Assembly (NCBI GenBank): GCA_021296435.1 | Contig: JAGWAK010000043.1 | Coordinates: 1 to 22,882, forward strand | Reading direction: 5' to 3' | Length of the DNA: 22,882 bases | From: Acidimicrobiia bacterium | GTDB taxonomy: Bacteria; Actinomycetota; Acidimicrobiia; Acidimicrobiales; CATQHL01 | Part shown: in pieces, positions 14,091 through 22,154 of the stretch | Layout of the letters: each line of letters begins with the position of its first letter | Numbering within the stretch: position 1 is the stretch's first letter | Program-made: the position numbers and the translations under genes | Notes under the pieces: model-generated | Told to the model about the DNA's origin: nothing | Seen by the model: only the letters and a program-made list of their open reading frames with translations | Databases searched by the model: none

Positions 14091-15159
14091 CCGCCGCCAG
14101 CGCCCCGTAGACCGTCTCGAGGGAGTCGCGGGTCACGTACTCCCCCGCCGTGTGGGCCAGCTTGGCGTCGCCGGGCCCGAAGTTCAGCGCAGGCACGCCG
14201 CGCTCGGCGAAGAACGCCGCGTCAGTCCATCCCAACTTGGCACGCACCGCAGCCGCACCGCCGCCTGCCGCCACGACAGCCGCCAGCAGCGGGTGGTCCA
14301 GGTGTGGTGCCGCCGCTGGCGCCATCTCCACCACCTGCAGCCCGTCGCCCTCGGCGAGGTGCGGGCCCAATAGCTCCCGCAGCCGCTCCTCGGCCTCAAC
14401 CGCCGTGCGATCGGGGGCGAAGCGGTGGTTCACGATCAGAACCGCCTCGTCGGGCACCACGTTGCCCGCCACGCCACCGGATACCGACGTGGCCTGCAGC
14501 GCCTCGGCGAACTGGCAGCCGTCGATCACCGGCCGCCGCGGCTGGTAACCACGAAGCGCCTCCAGCACGTCTGCCAGACGGTGGATGGCGTTGCGGCCCA
14601 TCCAAGGCCGAGCGGTGTGCGCCCGCTCGCCGCGCAGGGTGATCCGCAGGTGCATCGTGCCCTGACAGCCCGCCTCGGGCACCGCTCCGGTGGGCTCGCC
14701 GAGCACCGCCGCGTCGGCTTCCAGCAGGTCGGGGCGCGCCGCCTCCACCTGGAGCAGGCCGCTGTGCTCCCGGGATATCTCCTCGGCGGCGTACCACACG
14801 TAGGTCACGTCGATGGCAGGGTTGGGGTGCGCCGCGGCGAGGGCCAGCATGACCGCCAGGCCGCCCTTCATGTCGGAGGCCCCCAGGCCGGTGACCCGGT
14901 CGCCCTCCAGGATCGGCTCGCTGTTGCCGTTGGGTGGCACGGTGTCGAGGTGTCCCGCCACAACCAGCCGCAGGGCACGGCCACCGGCTGTGCGCGCCAC
15001 CACGTTGTCGCCGATGCGGGTGACCTCGAGCCACGGGTGCTCGCCGCACCAGGTCTCCACGCGGTCGGCCATCCGGCGCTCGGCGAGGCTGACCGACGGG
15101 ATGCCGATCAGTTCCGCAGTCAGCGCCAGCAGGTCCACGGGCGGCGCGACGGAGTTCAC
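14068..15159 (-). CDS. dapE: Succinyl-diaminopimelate desuccinylase DapE
   Basis: DapE hydrolyses N-succinyl-LL-diaminopimelate to LL-diaminopimelate and succinate in the succinylase branch of lysine/peptidoglycan precursor synthesis. The 363-residue M20 metallopeptidase has His70 and Asp72 (VAGHLDTVP), bridging Asp96 (GASDMKGG), general-base Glu126 with Glu127 (YAAEEIS), Glu155 (LGEPTG) and the C-terminal His in LAHTAGEY. The start is GTG 15159 with AGGGGA seven bases upstream; the open frame extends 5' through dapD in another frame and is not coding there. It begins 19 bases after dapD and closes the dapC-dapD-dapE run. Its 3' end overlaps lexA by 23 bases on the opposite strand. The M20 family includes other deacylases, but the neighbours make DapE very likely. 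Confidence 0.93.
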   Translation of the reverse strand: MNSVAPPVDLLALTAELIGIPSVSLAERRMADRVETWCGEHPWLEVTRIGDNVVARTAGGRALRLVVAGHLDTVPPNGNSEPILEGDRVTGLGASDMKGGLAVMLALAAAHPNPAIDVTYVWYAAEEISREHSGLLQVEAARPDLLEADAAVLGEPTGAVPEAGCQGTMHLRITLRGERAHTARPWMGRNAIHRLADVLEALRGYQPRRPVIDGCQFAEALQATSVSGGVAGNVVPDEAVLIVNHRFAPDRTAVEAEERLRELLGPHLAEGDGLQVVEMAPAAAPHLDHPLLAAVVAAGGGAAAVRAKLGWTDAAFFAERGVPALNFGPGDAKLAHTAGEYVTRDSLETVYGALAAAISGAAR

Positions 15160-15178
15160 GGCGCGTCCCCTCGCTCGC

Positions 15179-16012
15179 TCAGGTTGCCGCCCCGTGGTCG
15201 CGCAGCACGTCGTTGAGGACCGACTTGTCGTGCCGCTCGCCGGGCGTGAGTCGCTTGACCACGAGCACGCAGGGCAGGCCGAACTCCCCGCCGGTGAAGG
15301 TACGCGGCCGGGTACCCGACACCGCCACGCACCACGGTGGCACGACGCCGCGGCCCAGTTCCTCGCCGGTGGCGGCGTCGATGACCGGGATGGATCCGGT
15401 GAGGATGCAGCCGGCGCCCAGCACGGTGCCCTCGCCGACCTGCGCCCCGTCAGCCACGATGCAGCGGCTGCCGATGAGGCACTCGTCGCCCACGAAGACG
15501 GGCACCGCCTGCGGGGGCTCCAGCACGCCGCCGATCCCGACCCCGCCCGACAGGTGCACGTTGCACCCGATCTGGGCGCACGACCCCACCGTCGCCCAGG
15601 TGTCCACCATGGTGTTGGCACCCACCCAGGCCCCGATGTTCACGTAACTGGGCATCATCACCACGCCGGGTGCCTGGTAGCTGCCCCAGCGGGCCGAGGC
15701 GCCCGGCACTACCCGCACGCCTCGCTCCTGATAGCGAGTCTTGAGCGGAATCTTGTCGGCGAACTCGAACGGGCCCAACTCGGTCGTCTCCATCTCCGAC
15801 AGCTTGAACAGCAGCAGGATCGCCTGCTTCAGCCACTCGTGGACCACGACATCGCCGTTCGCGGCCATCTCGGCCACCCGCATCTCGCCTGTGTCCAGCA
15901 GATCGATGGCCTCGTGCACCGTCCGACGCGCCGCGGCGTCGCCGGCCGCCAGCCCGGCGCGGCCGGCCCACAACTCACAGATCCGGGCCTTGAGATCAGC
16001 GCGGTAGATCAT
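15179..16012 (-). CDS. dapD: Tetrahydrodipicolinate N-succinyltransferase DapD (enterobacterial type)
   Basis: DapD transfers succinyl from succinyl-CoA to tetrahydrodipicolinate, opening the succinylase route to diaminopimelate. The 277-residue protein has an alpha-helical N-terminal domain and a left-handed beta-helix of hexapeptide repeats. The core VMMPSYVNIGAWVGANTMVD, then WATVGSCAQIG and NVHLSGGVGIGGVLEP, is nearly the Escherichia coli sequence, and the length matches it (274). The Mycobacterium DapD is longer (about 317) and belongs to a different branch, so this actinobacterium carries the proteobacterial-type enzyme. ATG 16012 leaves nine bases from the dapC stop. It lies between dapC and dapE in one transcription unit. 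All conserved parts appear intact. Confidence 0.96.
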   Translation of the reverse strand: MIYRADLKARICELWAGRAGLAAGDAAARRTVHEAIDLLDTGEMRVAEMAANGDVVVHEWLKQAILLLFKLSEMETTELGPFEFADKIPLKTRYQERGVRVVPGASARWGSYQAPGVVMMPSYVNIGAWVGANTMVDTWATVGSCAQIGCNVHLSGGVGIGGVLEPPQAVPVFVGDECLIGSRCIVADGAQVGEGTVLGAGCILTGSIPVIDAATGEELGRGVVPPWCVAVSGTRPRTFTGGEFGLPCVLVVKRLTPGERHDKSVLNDVLRDHGAAT

Positions 16013-16021
16013 GGGCGCAGG

Positions 16022-17176
16022 CTAGCGGCGCCCGCCTGGCCTCCCCGGGGTGGCAAGCCGCCTCTCCAGCAGCGCCAGGCGCTCGTCGGGCACCGTGGCC
16101 GACACCCGCACGTGATCGGCGCCGGCTTCGCCGTAGAACTCACCGGGACTGACCAGCATCCCCGCCGTGGCCGCCAATCGCTCCGCCAAGGCCCAGGCGT
16201 CGCCGCCGGGCGCGGGCACCCACAGGTAGAAGGCACCGCCGGGCAGCGGCGCGCGGAGACCCAGGCCCTCCAGTAGGCGTGACAGTTGCGCAAGGCGGTC
16301 GCGGTAGCGCTGCCGCTGCGCCTCCACGTGGGCGTCGTCGTTCAGTGCCGCCGCGGCGGCGGCCTGCACGGGTCCTGGCACCATGAGCCCGAGGTGGCGG
16401 CGAGCCCGAGCCAGGAAGTCCACCAGGCCGGCGTCGCCGCTGCAGAATCCGGCGCGCATGCCGGCGAGGTTCGAGCGCTTCGAGAGCGAATGGACCGCCA
16501 GCACGCCGGCAGGATCCTGCGCCAGGATCGTGTGATCCTGCAGGGGCGGACCCGCCGGGGCACGATCCCAGACGAACTCCACGTAGCACTCGTCGCTACA
16601 CACCACGACGCCTCGAGCGCGCCCCCAGGCGGCGACGGCCCCCAGGTCCTCGACCGCCCCGGTGGGGTTGCCCGGCGAGTTGACCCAGAGACACAGTGCC
16701 CGGTCGGCGTCGGAATCGTCCACGGCGCCGAGATCGAGCCGCCCGCCGGCATCCAGCGGCACCGGCACCGCCCGCAGGCCCGCCAGCCTGGCGCCCATGG
16801 CGTAGGTCGGGTACGCCACGGCCGGGTACAGCACGGTGTCGCCGGCGCCGCCGCGCAGTCTCAGCAGGTGCGGCAGCGAGGCCACCAGCTCTTTGCTTCC
16901 CACACACGCCGCCACCTGCTCGGGGGTTACCTCCAGGCCGAAGCGCCGCTCCAACCAGCCCGCGGCGGCCGCCCGGAACTCCGGCGAGCCGACCGACCGG
17001 GGGTAGGAACGCTCTGCGCCGGATCCCGCCAGCGCCTCGGTCGCTGCCGGCGGCGGCGGGTCGCAGGGGTCGCCGATCGAGAGATCCACGCAGCCTCCGG
17101 CATGGCGGTCCGCGGTTGCCCGCAGGTCGCCGAGGCGATCGTAGGGGTAGGGCTCGAGGGTGGCTGGGACGCTCAT
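16022..17176 (-). CDS. dapC: Succinyldiaminopimelate aminotransferase DapC
   Basis: DapC is a pyridoxal-phosphate aminotransferase that converts N-succinyl-2-amino-6-ketopimelate to N-succinyl-LL-diaminopimelate with glutamate. The 384-residue fold-type I protein shows SPGNPTG (Asn170), Asp195 in VVCSDECYVEF, the Schiff-base Lys233 in SLSKRSNLAGMRAGF, and the C-terminal Arg in VRVSATVP for carboxylate binding. The SIGDPCDPPP opening and KRSNLAG motif are typical of actinobacterial DapC. I chose ATG 17176 (SVPATLEPYPYDRL); the frame extends to 17251 with no family similarity. It is followed nine bases later by dapD. Substrate is assigned from family and from direct linkage with dapD, dapE and dapF. 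Confidence 0.92.
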   Translation of the reverse strand: MSVPATLEPYPYDRLGDLRATADRHAGGCVDLSIGDPCDPPPPAATEALAGSGAERSYPRSVGSPEFRAAAAGWLERRFGLEVTPEQVAACVGSKELVASLPHLLRLRGGAGDTVLYPAVAYPTYAMGARLAGLRAVPVPLDAGGRLDLGAVDDSDADRALCLWVNSPGNPTGAVEDLGAVAAWGRARGVVVCSDECYVEFVWDRAPAGPPLQDHTILAQDPAGVLAVHSLSKRSNLAGMRAGFCSGDAGLVDFLARARRHLGLMVPGPVQAAAAAALNDDAHVEAQRQRYRDRLAQLSRLLEGLGLRAPLPGGAFYLWVPAPGGDAWALAERLAATAGMLVSPGEFYGEAGADHVRVSATVPDERLALLERRLATPGRPGGRR

Positions 17177-17329
17177 CGCCCGGAGTCGACCCGGCGCTCG
17201 GGGCGTCCCGAGAACACCGGCACGACGTCCACTGACGAGCCTCGGCTCCAAGCTGCAGCGCTGGTCACATGCCGTGACACTGGATTCCGGCCTCCGCCGG
17301 AATGACGCCGGACTGGATGACTCGGGGCA
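17177..17329 (-). repeat. Intergenic palindromic repeat element (REP-like)
   Basis: The 153-base hflX-dapC gap contains a perfect 8-bp hairpin, ATTCCGGC / GCCGGAAT with loop CTCC, at 17284-17303. It is flanked by CACTGG on the left and GACGCCGGACTGG on the right. The wording CTGGATTCC...GGAATGACG is a pattern I recall as a dispersed palindrome in many unrelated bacterial genomes. Only one copy is in this window. It may also act as an mRNA stabiliser or weak terminator between hflX and dapC. Confidence 0.55.
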
Positions 17330-18697
17330 TCACTCGGCGGCCTCCCGGCCGTCGCTGTTACCCGTTGCCGGGCATCTGTAGTCGGCGAAGCGGGCGGCCG
17401 AGGCGTCGTCGATGCGGACGAGGTAGCGCATCCCCTCGCCGGTGGCGGTCTCGGAGAGCACCTGGGAGGAGCGGTGCAGGCCGGCCATCACCTCGCCCCG
17501 GGAGAACGGCACCACGAACTCCGCGGTGGCAGCTGCAGCCCGCAGCCGGTCGCCGATCACCGCGCTGAGATGCTCCAGCCCGGCACCGGTGAGCGCCGAG
17601 GCCGCCACGCTGCCCGGGTGGGCGGCCAGCAGGTGCTCGACGCCGTCGGCAGCGTCCAGCTTGTTGAAGACCAGCAGCTCGGGCACCTTCGCCGCGCCGA
17701 TGACGTCGAGCACCTCCCGCACGGCCTCCAGCTGGCTGTCGCAGTCGGCGGCCGAAGCGTCGACCACGTGCACCAGGAGGTCGGCGTCGACGGCCACCTC
17801 GAGCGTGCTCATGAACGCCTCCACGAACTCGTGGGGCAGCTTGCGTACGAACCCCACGGTGTCCACCAGCAGCACGGTCTCGCCACCGGGCAGATCCAGG
17901 CGCCGGGTGAGCGCGTCCAGGGTGGCGAACAGCCGATCCTCGACGTGGGCCTCCGAATCGCAGAGAGCGTTCAGCAGGCTGGACTTGCCGGCGTTGGTGT
18001 ACCCCACGATGGCAACGGTGGACTGCGCCGAGCGCTGGCGGCGCCGGGCCTGCACGCCACGATGGCGGCGGATGCCCCGCAACTTGCTCTCGAGTGTGTT
18101 GATGCGGCGCAGCAGCCGGCGCCTGTCCACCTCGAGCTGGGTCTCGCCGGGCCCGCGGGTGCCGATCCCGCCGGCCTGCTGGCTGAGCCGGTAACCCGAG
18201 CCGCGCAGGCGCGGCAGTCGGTAACGCAACTGCGCCAACTCCACCTGAACCTTGCCCTCGGTGCTGGAGGCGTTCTGGGCGAAGATGTCCAGGATGACCG
18301 TGGTGCGGTCGATGGCCGTGCGCCCGAGGATCCCCTCCAGGTTGTACTGCTGCGCCGCACTCAGCTCATCGTCGAACACGACCGTGTCGGCGTCATACTG
18401 CTCGGCGATGTCGCGGATCTCCTGCGCCTTGCCGCGCCCCACGTACGTGGCAGGGTCGATACGGTCGCGGCGCTGGATGACGCGATGCACCGGATCGGCC
18501 CCTGCGGTGTCGACGAGGCGGGCCAGCTCCTCCAGCGACTCCTCCACGGCACGCAGCGACAGGACCGGTGTGGCCACGCCGACCAGCACGATCTGCTCAC
18601 GGAACGCCCGATCGATGAAGCCGCCGGCCTCGCCGCCGAACTCGCCGAAGGCCCCCCGGTGGGTGCCGGCGCGGCGGTCGCGAGCCGGATCGGTCAC
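17330..18697 (-). CDS. hflX: Ribosome-associated GTPase HflX
   Basis: HflX is a translation-factor GTPase that binds stalled 50S/70S ribosomes and helps split them under stress. The 455-residue product has the N-terminal HflX domain (VGRGKAQEI near 86-94, then VVFDDELSAAQQYNLE), the Gly-rich linker SGYRLSQQAGGIGTRGPGE (167-185) with ETQLEVDRR, and a G domain: G1 GYTNAGKS (232-239), G3 DTVGF (279-283), G4 NKLD (345-348) and a SALTG-type G5. The start is GTG 18697, which shares bases with the dapF TGA (GTGA overlap), so translation is coupled. A much longer open frame running back through dapF is an artefact of high GC. Its place after miaA-dapF is the usual actinobacterial order. Confidence 0.96.
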   Translation of the reverse strand: MTDPARDRRAGTHRGAFGEFGGEAGGFIDRAFREQIVLVGVATPVLSLRAVEESLEELARLVDTAGADPVHRVIQRRDRIDPATYVGRGKAQEIRDIAEQYDADTVVFDDELSAAQQYNLEGILGRTAIDRTTVILDIFAQNASSTEGKVQVELAQLRYRLPRLRGSGYRLSQQAGGIGTRGPGETQLEVDRRRLLRRINTLESKLRGIRRHRGVQARRRQRSAQSTVAIVGYTNAGKSSLLNALCDSEAHVEDRLFATLDALTRRLDLPGGETVLLVDTVGFVRKLPHEFVEAFMSTLEVAVDADLLVHVVDASAADCDSQLEAVREVLDVIGAAKVPELLVFNKLDAADGVEHLLAAHPGSVAASALTGAGLEHLSAVIGDRLRAAAATAEFVVPFSRGEVMAGLHRSSQVLSETATGEGMRYLVRIDDASAARFADYRCPATGNSDGREAAE

Positions 18698-19608
18698 GAG
18701 GAACCGCCGCCGGTGGGCGCTGCGGGCTCTGGAGCCTCGACGTCGGCCACGTAGATCACTGGGACCCGCACCTCCGCACCGCTGCCGACGCTCACTTCGG
18801 CCGTCCCGCCGGGCATCTCCACTTCCACCGTCTGCTCGACGAGTCCCCAGCGGTGCAGCTGCCACGCCACCGCGGCCGCACCGCTGCCGCAAGCGGACGT
18901 GATGCCCACGCCGCGTTCGAAGACCCGCATGCGCACGTGCGAGCTGTCGGCGACGGCCACCGCCTCGAAGTTCACCGGCTCGAAGCAGTCCTGCAGTGCG
19001 GCGCCCGCGGCCTCCAGCGGCAGTGCATCGAGGGCCGCGGCGTCCTCCAGCAACGCCACCACGTGCGGGTTGCCGACTGACACCCAGCCGGCGCGCCGGT
19101 ACCCCGGCGCCAGCGCCGCCAGCGTCGCCTCGGCGCGACGGGTCTGCTCGGTGTCCTCGGTCGCCTGCCCCAGATCGATGCCGGCCCAGCTGCGGATGCG
19201 GCCGAAACCGTCCCCGGCGTCGTCGGCGTCGGCGAAGCGCGTGTTCCCGATGGTGACCCTGCGCTCCCCGGCCGCCGTGGCGATGAGCACCTCGGTCTCG
19301 TCGCGCCCGGCACACAGCGTCATGGCCTGCGCCAGGCAGGCCAGGCCGTTGCCGCTCACTTCGGCCTCGCCGCCGTCGGCGTTGTAGAGCCGCATCTCGG
19401 CGCGCAGCGGGTCCTGCCGTGAGCCGGAACCCGGGCTCGCCGCCTCGCCGGAGCCGCCGGGTACGCGTGCCCACATGATCCCGTCGGCGCCGATCCCCCC
19501 GTTGCGGTCGCAGATGCCCCGCACCCAGCCGGCCGGGCAAGGGCCATCGTCCCCCTCGATGCGCACGAGGAAGTCGTTGCCGAAGACGTGGTGCTTGGTC
19601 AGGTGCAT
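18694..19608 (-). CDS. dapF: Diaminopimelate epimerase DapF with Ser at a catalytic Cys position
   Basis: DapF interconverts LL- and meso-diaminopimelate using two Cys as acid and base. The 304-residue protein shows HHVFGNDFL (Asn11), CDRNGGIGADG, NADGGEAEV, SVGNPH and ERGVGITSACGSGA with the second catalytic Cys240. The first Cys, normally in a CGNGxR motif after NADGS, is replaced: the sequence reads VSGNGLAC, so Ser85 stands at that position and Ala90 replaces the Arg. A nearby Cys91 exists but is offset. Everything else looks normal, including length. ATG 19608 has GGGGAGA nine bases upstream. It follows miaA by 57 bases and overlaps hflX by four. It is the only DapF candidate here, and with dapC, dapD and dapE nearby it is probably functional, perhaps with altered chemistry. 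Confidence 0.9.
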   Translation of the reverse strand: MHLTKHHVFGNDFLVRIEGDDGPCPAGWVRGICDRNGGIGADGIMWARVPGGSGEAASPGSGSRQDPLRAEMRLYNADGGEAEVSGNGLACLAQAMTLCAGRDETEVLIATAAGERRVTIGNTRFADADDAGDGFGRIRSWAGIDLGQATEDTEQTRRAEATLAALAPGYRRAGWVSVGNPHVVALLEDAAALDALPLEAAGAALQDCFEPVNFEAVAVADSSHVRMRVFERGVGITSACGSGAAAVAWQLHRWGLVEQTVEVEMPGGTAEVSVGSGAEVRVPVIYVADVEAPEPAAPTGGGSS

Positions 19609-19665
19609 CGGTCGAATGTCTCCCCGGAGCCGGGAACACCCCCACGCGTGCTCATCGAGCCGGTC

Positions 19666-20604
19666 TCAGATCCGGGATCGCTCGAAGATCTCCATGAGGT
19701 CACCGAAGACCTCCCACGGATCCTCCTGGACATCCAGCCACGTTATGCGAGGATCACGGCGGAACCAGCGTTCCTGGCGTCGTGCGAAACGGCGGGTCCG
19801 CTGCACCGCCTCCTCGATCGCCTCGGCCAGGCTGCAGTGGCCGTCGAGATGGTCGAGCAACTCCCGGTAGCCGAGGGCTTGGCGGGCGGTACGGGACAGC
19901 GGTGCCGGGGCATCCCGAAGCCGACGCACCTCGTCGAGGAATCCGGCGTCGAGTTGCTCTCGATAGCGCTTGGCGATGCGCGCATCCAGCAGCGTGCGGG
20001 ACAGCCGCAGCCCGACCTGCGTGAACAGGGTCGGCCCGTAGTGGCGGAGACCTCGTCCGTAGGACGAGAACCGCCGACCGCTGCCAACCGTGACTTCGAG
20101 AGCGCGGACGATGCGGCGGCGATTCGCCGGACCGGTGCGCTCGGCGGCAAGAGGATCGCTGCCCTTCAGCCGCTCGTAGAGAACCGTTGTGTCGGGCTCC
20201 GCCTCCAGTTCGGCGCGAACCTCGGGATAGGTGCCAGGGATCTCCAGATCATCCACGACGGCGCGGGCATAGAGTCCCGTCCCGCCCACCGCCACCAGCG
20301 AGGTACCGCGGGCGACGTGCGTCTGGACCAGCGGGCGTACTGCCGTCAGGTACTCCCCCACGGAATAGTCGCTGGCGGCGTCCACCAGATCGATGCCGTG
20401 ATGACATAGCTCGACCGCCTCATCGGCGGAGGGGCTGCCGGTGCCGATGTCCATGTGCCGGTACACAGCCATGGCGTCCATAGACAGCAACTCGGCGGGG
20501 GGCCGCCTGCGGGCCAGCTCTGCGGCAAGCATCGACTTGCCCGAGGCTGTGGGGCCGACGAGGGCGAGCCGGGCCCAGAAGCCGTCGTTTTCCCCGTTCA
20601 GCAT
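19666..20604 (-). CDS. miaA: tRNA dimethylallyltransferase MiaA
   Basis: MiaA adds a dimethylallyl group to N6 of A37 in tRNAs reading UNN codons. The 312-residue product has P-loop GPTASGKS (17-24), Asp43 in LSMDAMAVYRHMDIGTG, VGGTGLYARAVVDDL in the middle, NRRRIVRALEV, and the C-terminal tRNA-binding signature TRRFARRQERWFRRD. The usual DSxQ reads DAMA here; E. coli also lacks the Gln, so I do not treat this as damage. I chose ATG 20604, 16 bases after the miaB stop; the frame runs further upstream into miaB without similarity. Its product is the substrate of MiaB, encoded immediately upstream, so the two steps of ms2i6A synthesis are paired. Confidence 0.96.
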   Translation of the reverse strand: MLNGENDGFWARLALVGPTASGKSMLAAELARRRPPAELLSMDAMAVYRHMDIGTGSPSADEAVELCHHGIDLVDAASDYSVGEYLTAVRPLVQTHVARGTSLVAVGGTGLYARAVVDDLEIPGTYPEVRAELEAEPDTTVLYERLKGSDPLAAERTGPANRRRIVRALEVTVGSGRRFSSYGRGLRHYGPTLFTQVGLRLSRTLLDARIAKRYREQLDAGFLDEVRRLRDAPAPLSRTARQALGYRELLDHLDGHCSLAEAIEEAVQRTRRFARRQERWFRRDPRITWLDVQEDPWEVFGDLMEIFERSRI

Positions 20605-20620
20605 CCGCTGTTCGTGCCGC

Positions 20621-22042
20621 TCAGGCGGTGACCACCGGGATGCGCTCGCGGCGCGCCGGCGTGGCGCGCACAGCCATGAGTTCGCCGAGCAGGTAGTGGG
20701 CCCCCGCATCGGTGACATCCACGTCCACGAAGGAGCCCGGGCGCGGCGGCACGGGCGCCGAGAAGTGGACCAGCTTGTTCTGGCGGGTGCGCCCGCTAGT
20801 GAGTTCGGGACGGGTCTTGCTGGGGCCCTCCACCAGCACTTCCTCGCGGCGCCCGACACGCGCCTCGTGGCGGCGCCGGGCGGACCGCTCCACGACGGCC
20901 CGCAGCCGCTCGTAGCGCTCGGTCACCACGGCGGGATCCACGAACTGCTCGGTCATTGCTGCCGCCTCGGTGCCGGGGCGGGGCGAGAACACGAATGTGA
21001 AGGCGCTGTCGAATTCGGCCTCGGCCACGACCGCGAGCGTTTCGGCGAAATCCTGCTCGTTCTCGCCGGGGAAGCCCACGATGATGTCGGTGCTGACGGC
21101 CAGGTCGGGGATTCCCTGGCGGGCATCGGCCAGGCGCTGGAGGTAGCGCTCGGCGCTGTAGCCCCGGTGCATCGCGGCCAGGACGGCGTCGCTGCCGGAC
21201 TGCAGCGGCAGGTGAAGGTGCTCGCACACCGCGGGCGTCTCGGCCATGGCGGCGATCGTCTCGGGCCGTAGATCCTTGGGGTGCGGGCTGGTGTAGCGGA
21301 CCCGCCGGATGCCTTCGACGGCTCCGACGGCTCGCAGCAACTCGGCGAACATCGGGCGGGCGGCCACGTTCTCCCCGGCCCGGCGGCGGGCAAGCGCCAG
21401 GTCACGGCCGTAGGAGTTGACGTTCTGGCCCAGCAGCGTGACCTCGGTGACGCCCTCCCGGACCAGCTGGCGTACCTCGGATCGCAGCGCCTCGAAGGGC
21501 CGGCTGATCTCGGGGCCGCGCACGGCCGGCACGATGCAAAAGGCACACGAGTTGTCACAGCCGACCTGGATGGTCACCCAGGCGGAGTGCGGCAGGTCGC
21601 GGCGCACACCCAGCGCCGAGGGGAATGCCTCGGCGTCGGCTCGAACGGTCTCGGTGAGGATTTCGACGATCGGCCCGTCCTCCGCCGCCCGGGTCAGCAA
21701 CTCCGCGGCCCGGTGCACGTTATGGGTCCCGAACACCACATCCACGTGCGGCGCCCGGGAACGCACCAAGTCTTGATCCTTCTGCGCCAGGCAGCCACCG
21801 ACGGCGATCTGCATGTCCGGGCGGGAGCGCTTCAGGGCCTTCAGCCCGCCCAGGTAGGCGTACAGCTTCTGGTCGGCCTTCTCGCGGATGCAGCAGGTGT
21901 TCACCACGACCCCGTCAGCGTCGCCGGCCGCGCCGGCGGGCATCATGCCGTCGGCCTCCAGCAAGCCGGCGACGTGCTCGGAGTCGTTCTCGTTCATCTG
22001 GCACCCGAAGGTGCGGATGAAGTACCGCCTTGGCCCGCTCAC
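20621..22042 (-). CDS. miaB: tRNA-2-methylthio-N6-dimethylallyladenosine synthase MiaB
   Basis: MiaB is a radical-SAM methylthiotransferase that adds a methylthio group to i6A37 of tRNA. The 473-residue product has the N-terminal UPF0004 domain with cluster ligands Cys14 (TFGCQMN), Cys50 (NTCC) and Cys84 (GGCLAQ), the radical-SAM cluster CDNSCAFC (162-169), and a C-terminal TRAM domain (VLVEGPSKTRPELTSGRT then NKLVHF). The LHLPLQSGSDAVLAAMHRGY block is also typical. GTG 22042 is placed a few residues before the conserved YFIRTFGCQMNENDSE; GTG 22066 is an equally weak alternative, and neither has a clear binding site. It follows recA by about 112 bases, where many actinobacteria carry recX. 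Confidence 0.96.
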   Translation of the reverse strand: MSGPRRYFIRTFGCQMNENDSEHVAGLLEADGMMPAGAAGDADGVVVNTCCIREKADQKLYAYLGGLKALKRSRPDMQIAVGGCLAQKDQDLVRSRAPHVDVVFGTHNVHRAAELLTRAAEDGPIVEILTETVRADAEAFPSALGVRRDLPHSAWVTIQVGCDNSCAFCIVPAVRGPEISRPFEALRSEVRQLVREGVTEVTLLGQNVNSYGRDLALARRRAGENVAARPMFAELLRAVGAVEGIRRVRYTSPHPKDLRPETIAAMAETPAVCEHLHLPLQSGSDAVLAAMHRGYSAERYLQRLADARQGIPDLAVSTDIIVGFPGENEQDFAETLAVVAEAEFDSAFTFVFSPRPGTEAAAMTEQFVDPAVVTERYERLRAVVERSARRRHEARVGRREEVLVEGPSKTRPELTSGRTRQNKLVHFSAPVPPRPGSFVDVDVTDAGAHYLLGELMAVRATPARRERIPVVTA

Positions 22043-22154
22043 GTGCTCAATCGTAGAGCAGCGCACCCGCGGTCAGGCCCGCCCGGCCGGTCCCGCCGGA
22101 GCAGGCATCAGCCGGGCGGCACACAACCCCGATGTCGCCGGGAGCCTCCAGGCT
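22043..22154 (-). other. Non-coding gap between recA and miaB
   Basis: This 112-base stretch is too short for recX and shows no open frame resembling it. The hairpin GAGCC-TCCA-GGCTC (22142-22155) overlaps the first base of the recA stop. More GC palindromes of the GGCCGG type follow near 22080-22100. No T-run follows, so a classical intrinsic terminator is not supported. Confidence 0.4.

Noticed and set aside
17330..19645. A single 771-residue protein joining the dapF region to hflX
   Set aside because: Only the last 455 residues are HflX. The first part is a frame-shifted reading of dapF, and the GTGA overlap gives a clean HflX start.
20440..20490. Damaged active site in MiaA (DAMA in place of DSxQ)
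   Set aside because: The catalytic Asp is kept and the last position varies in functional MiaA proteins such as that of E. coli.
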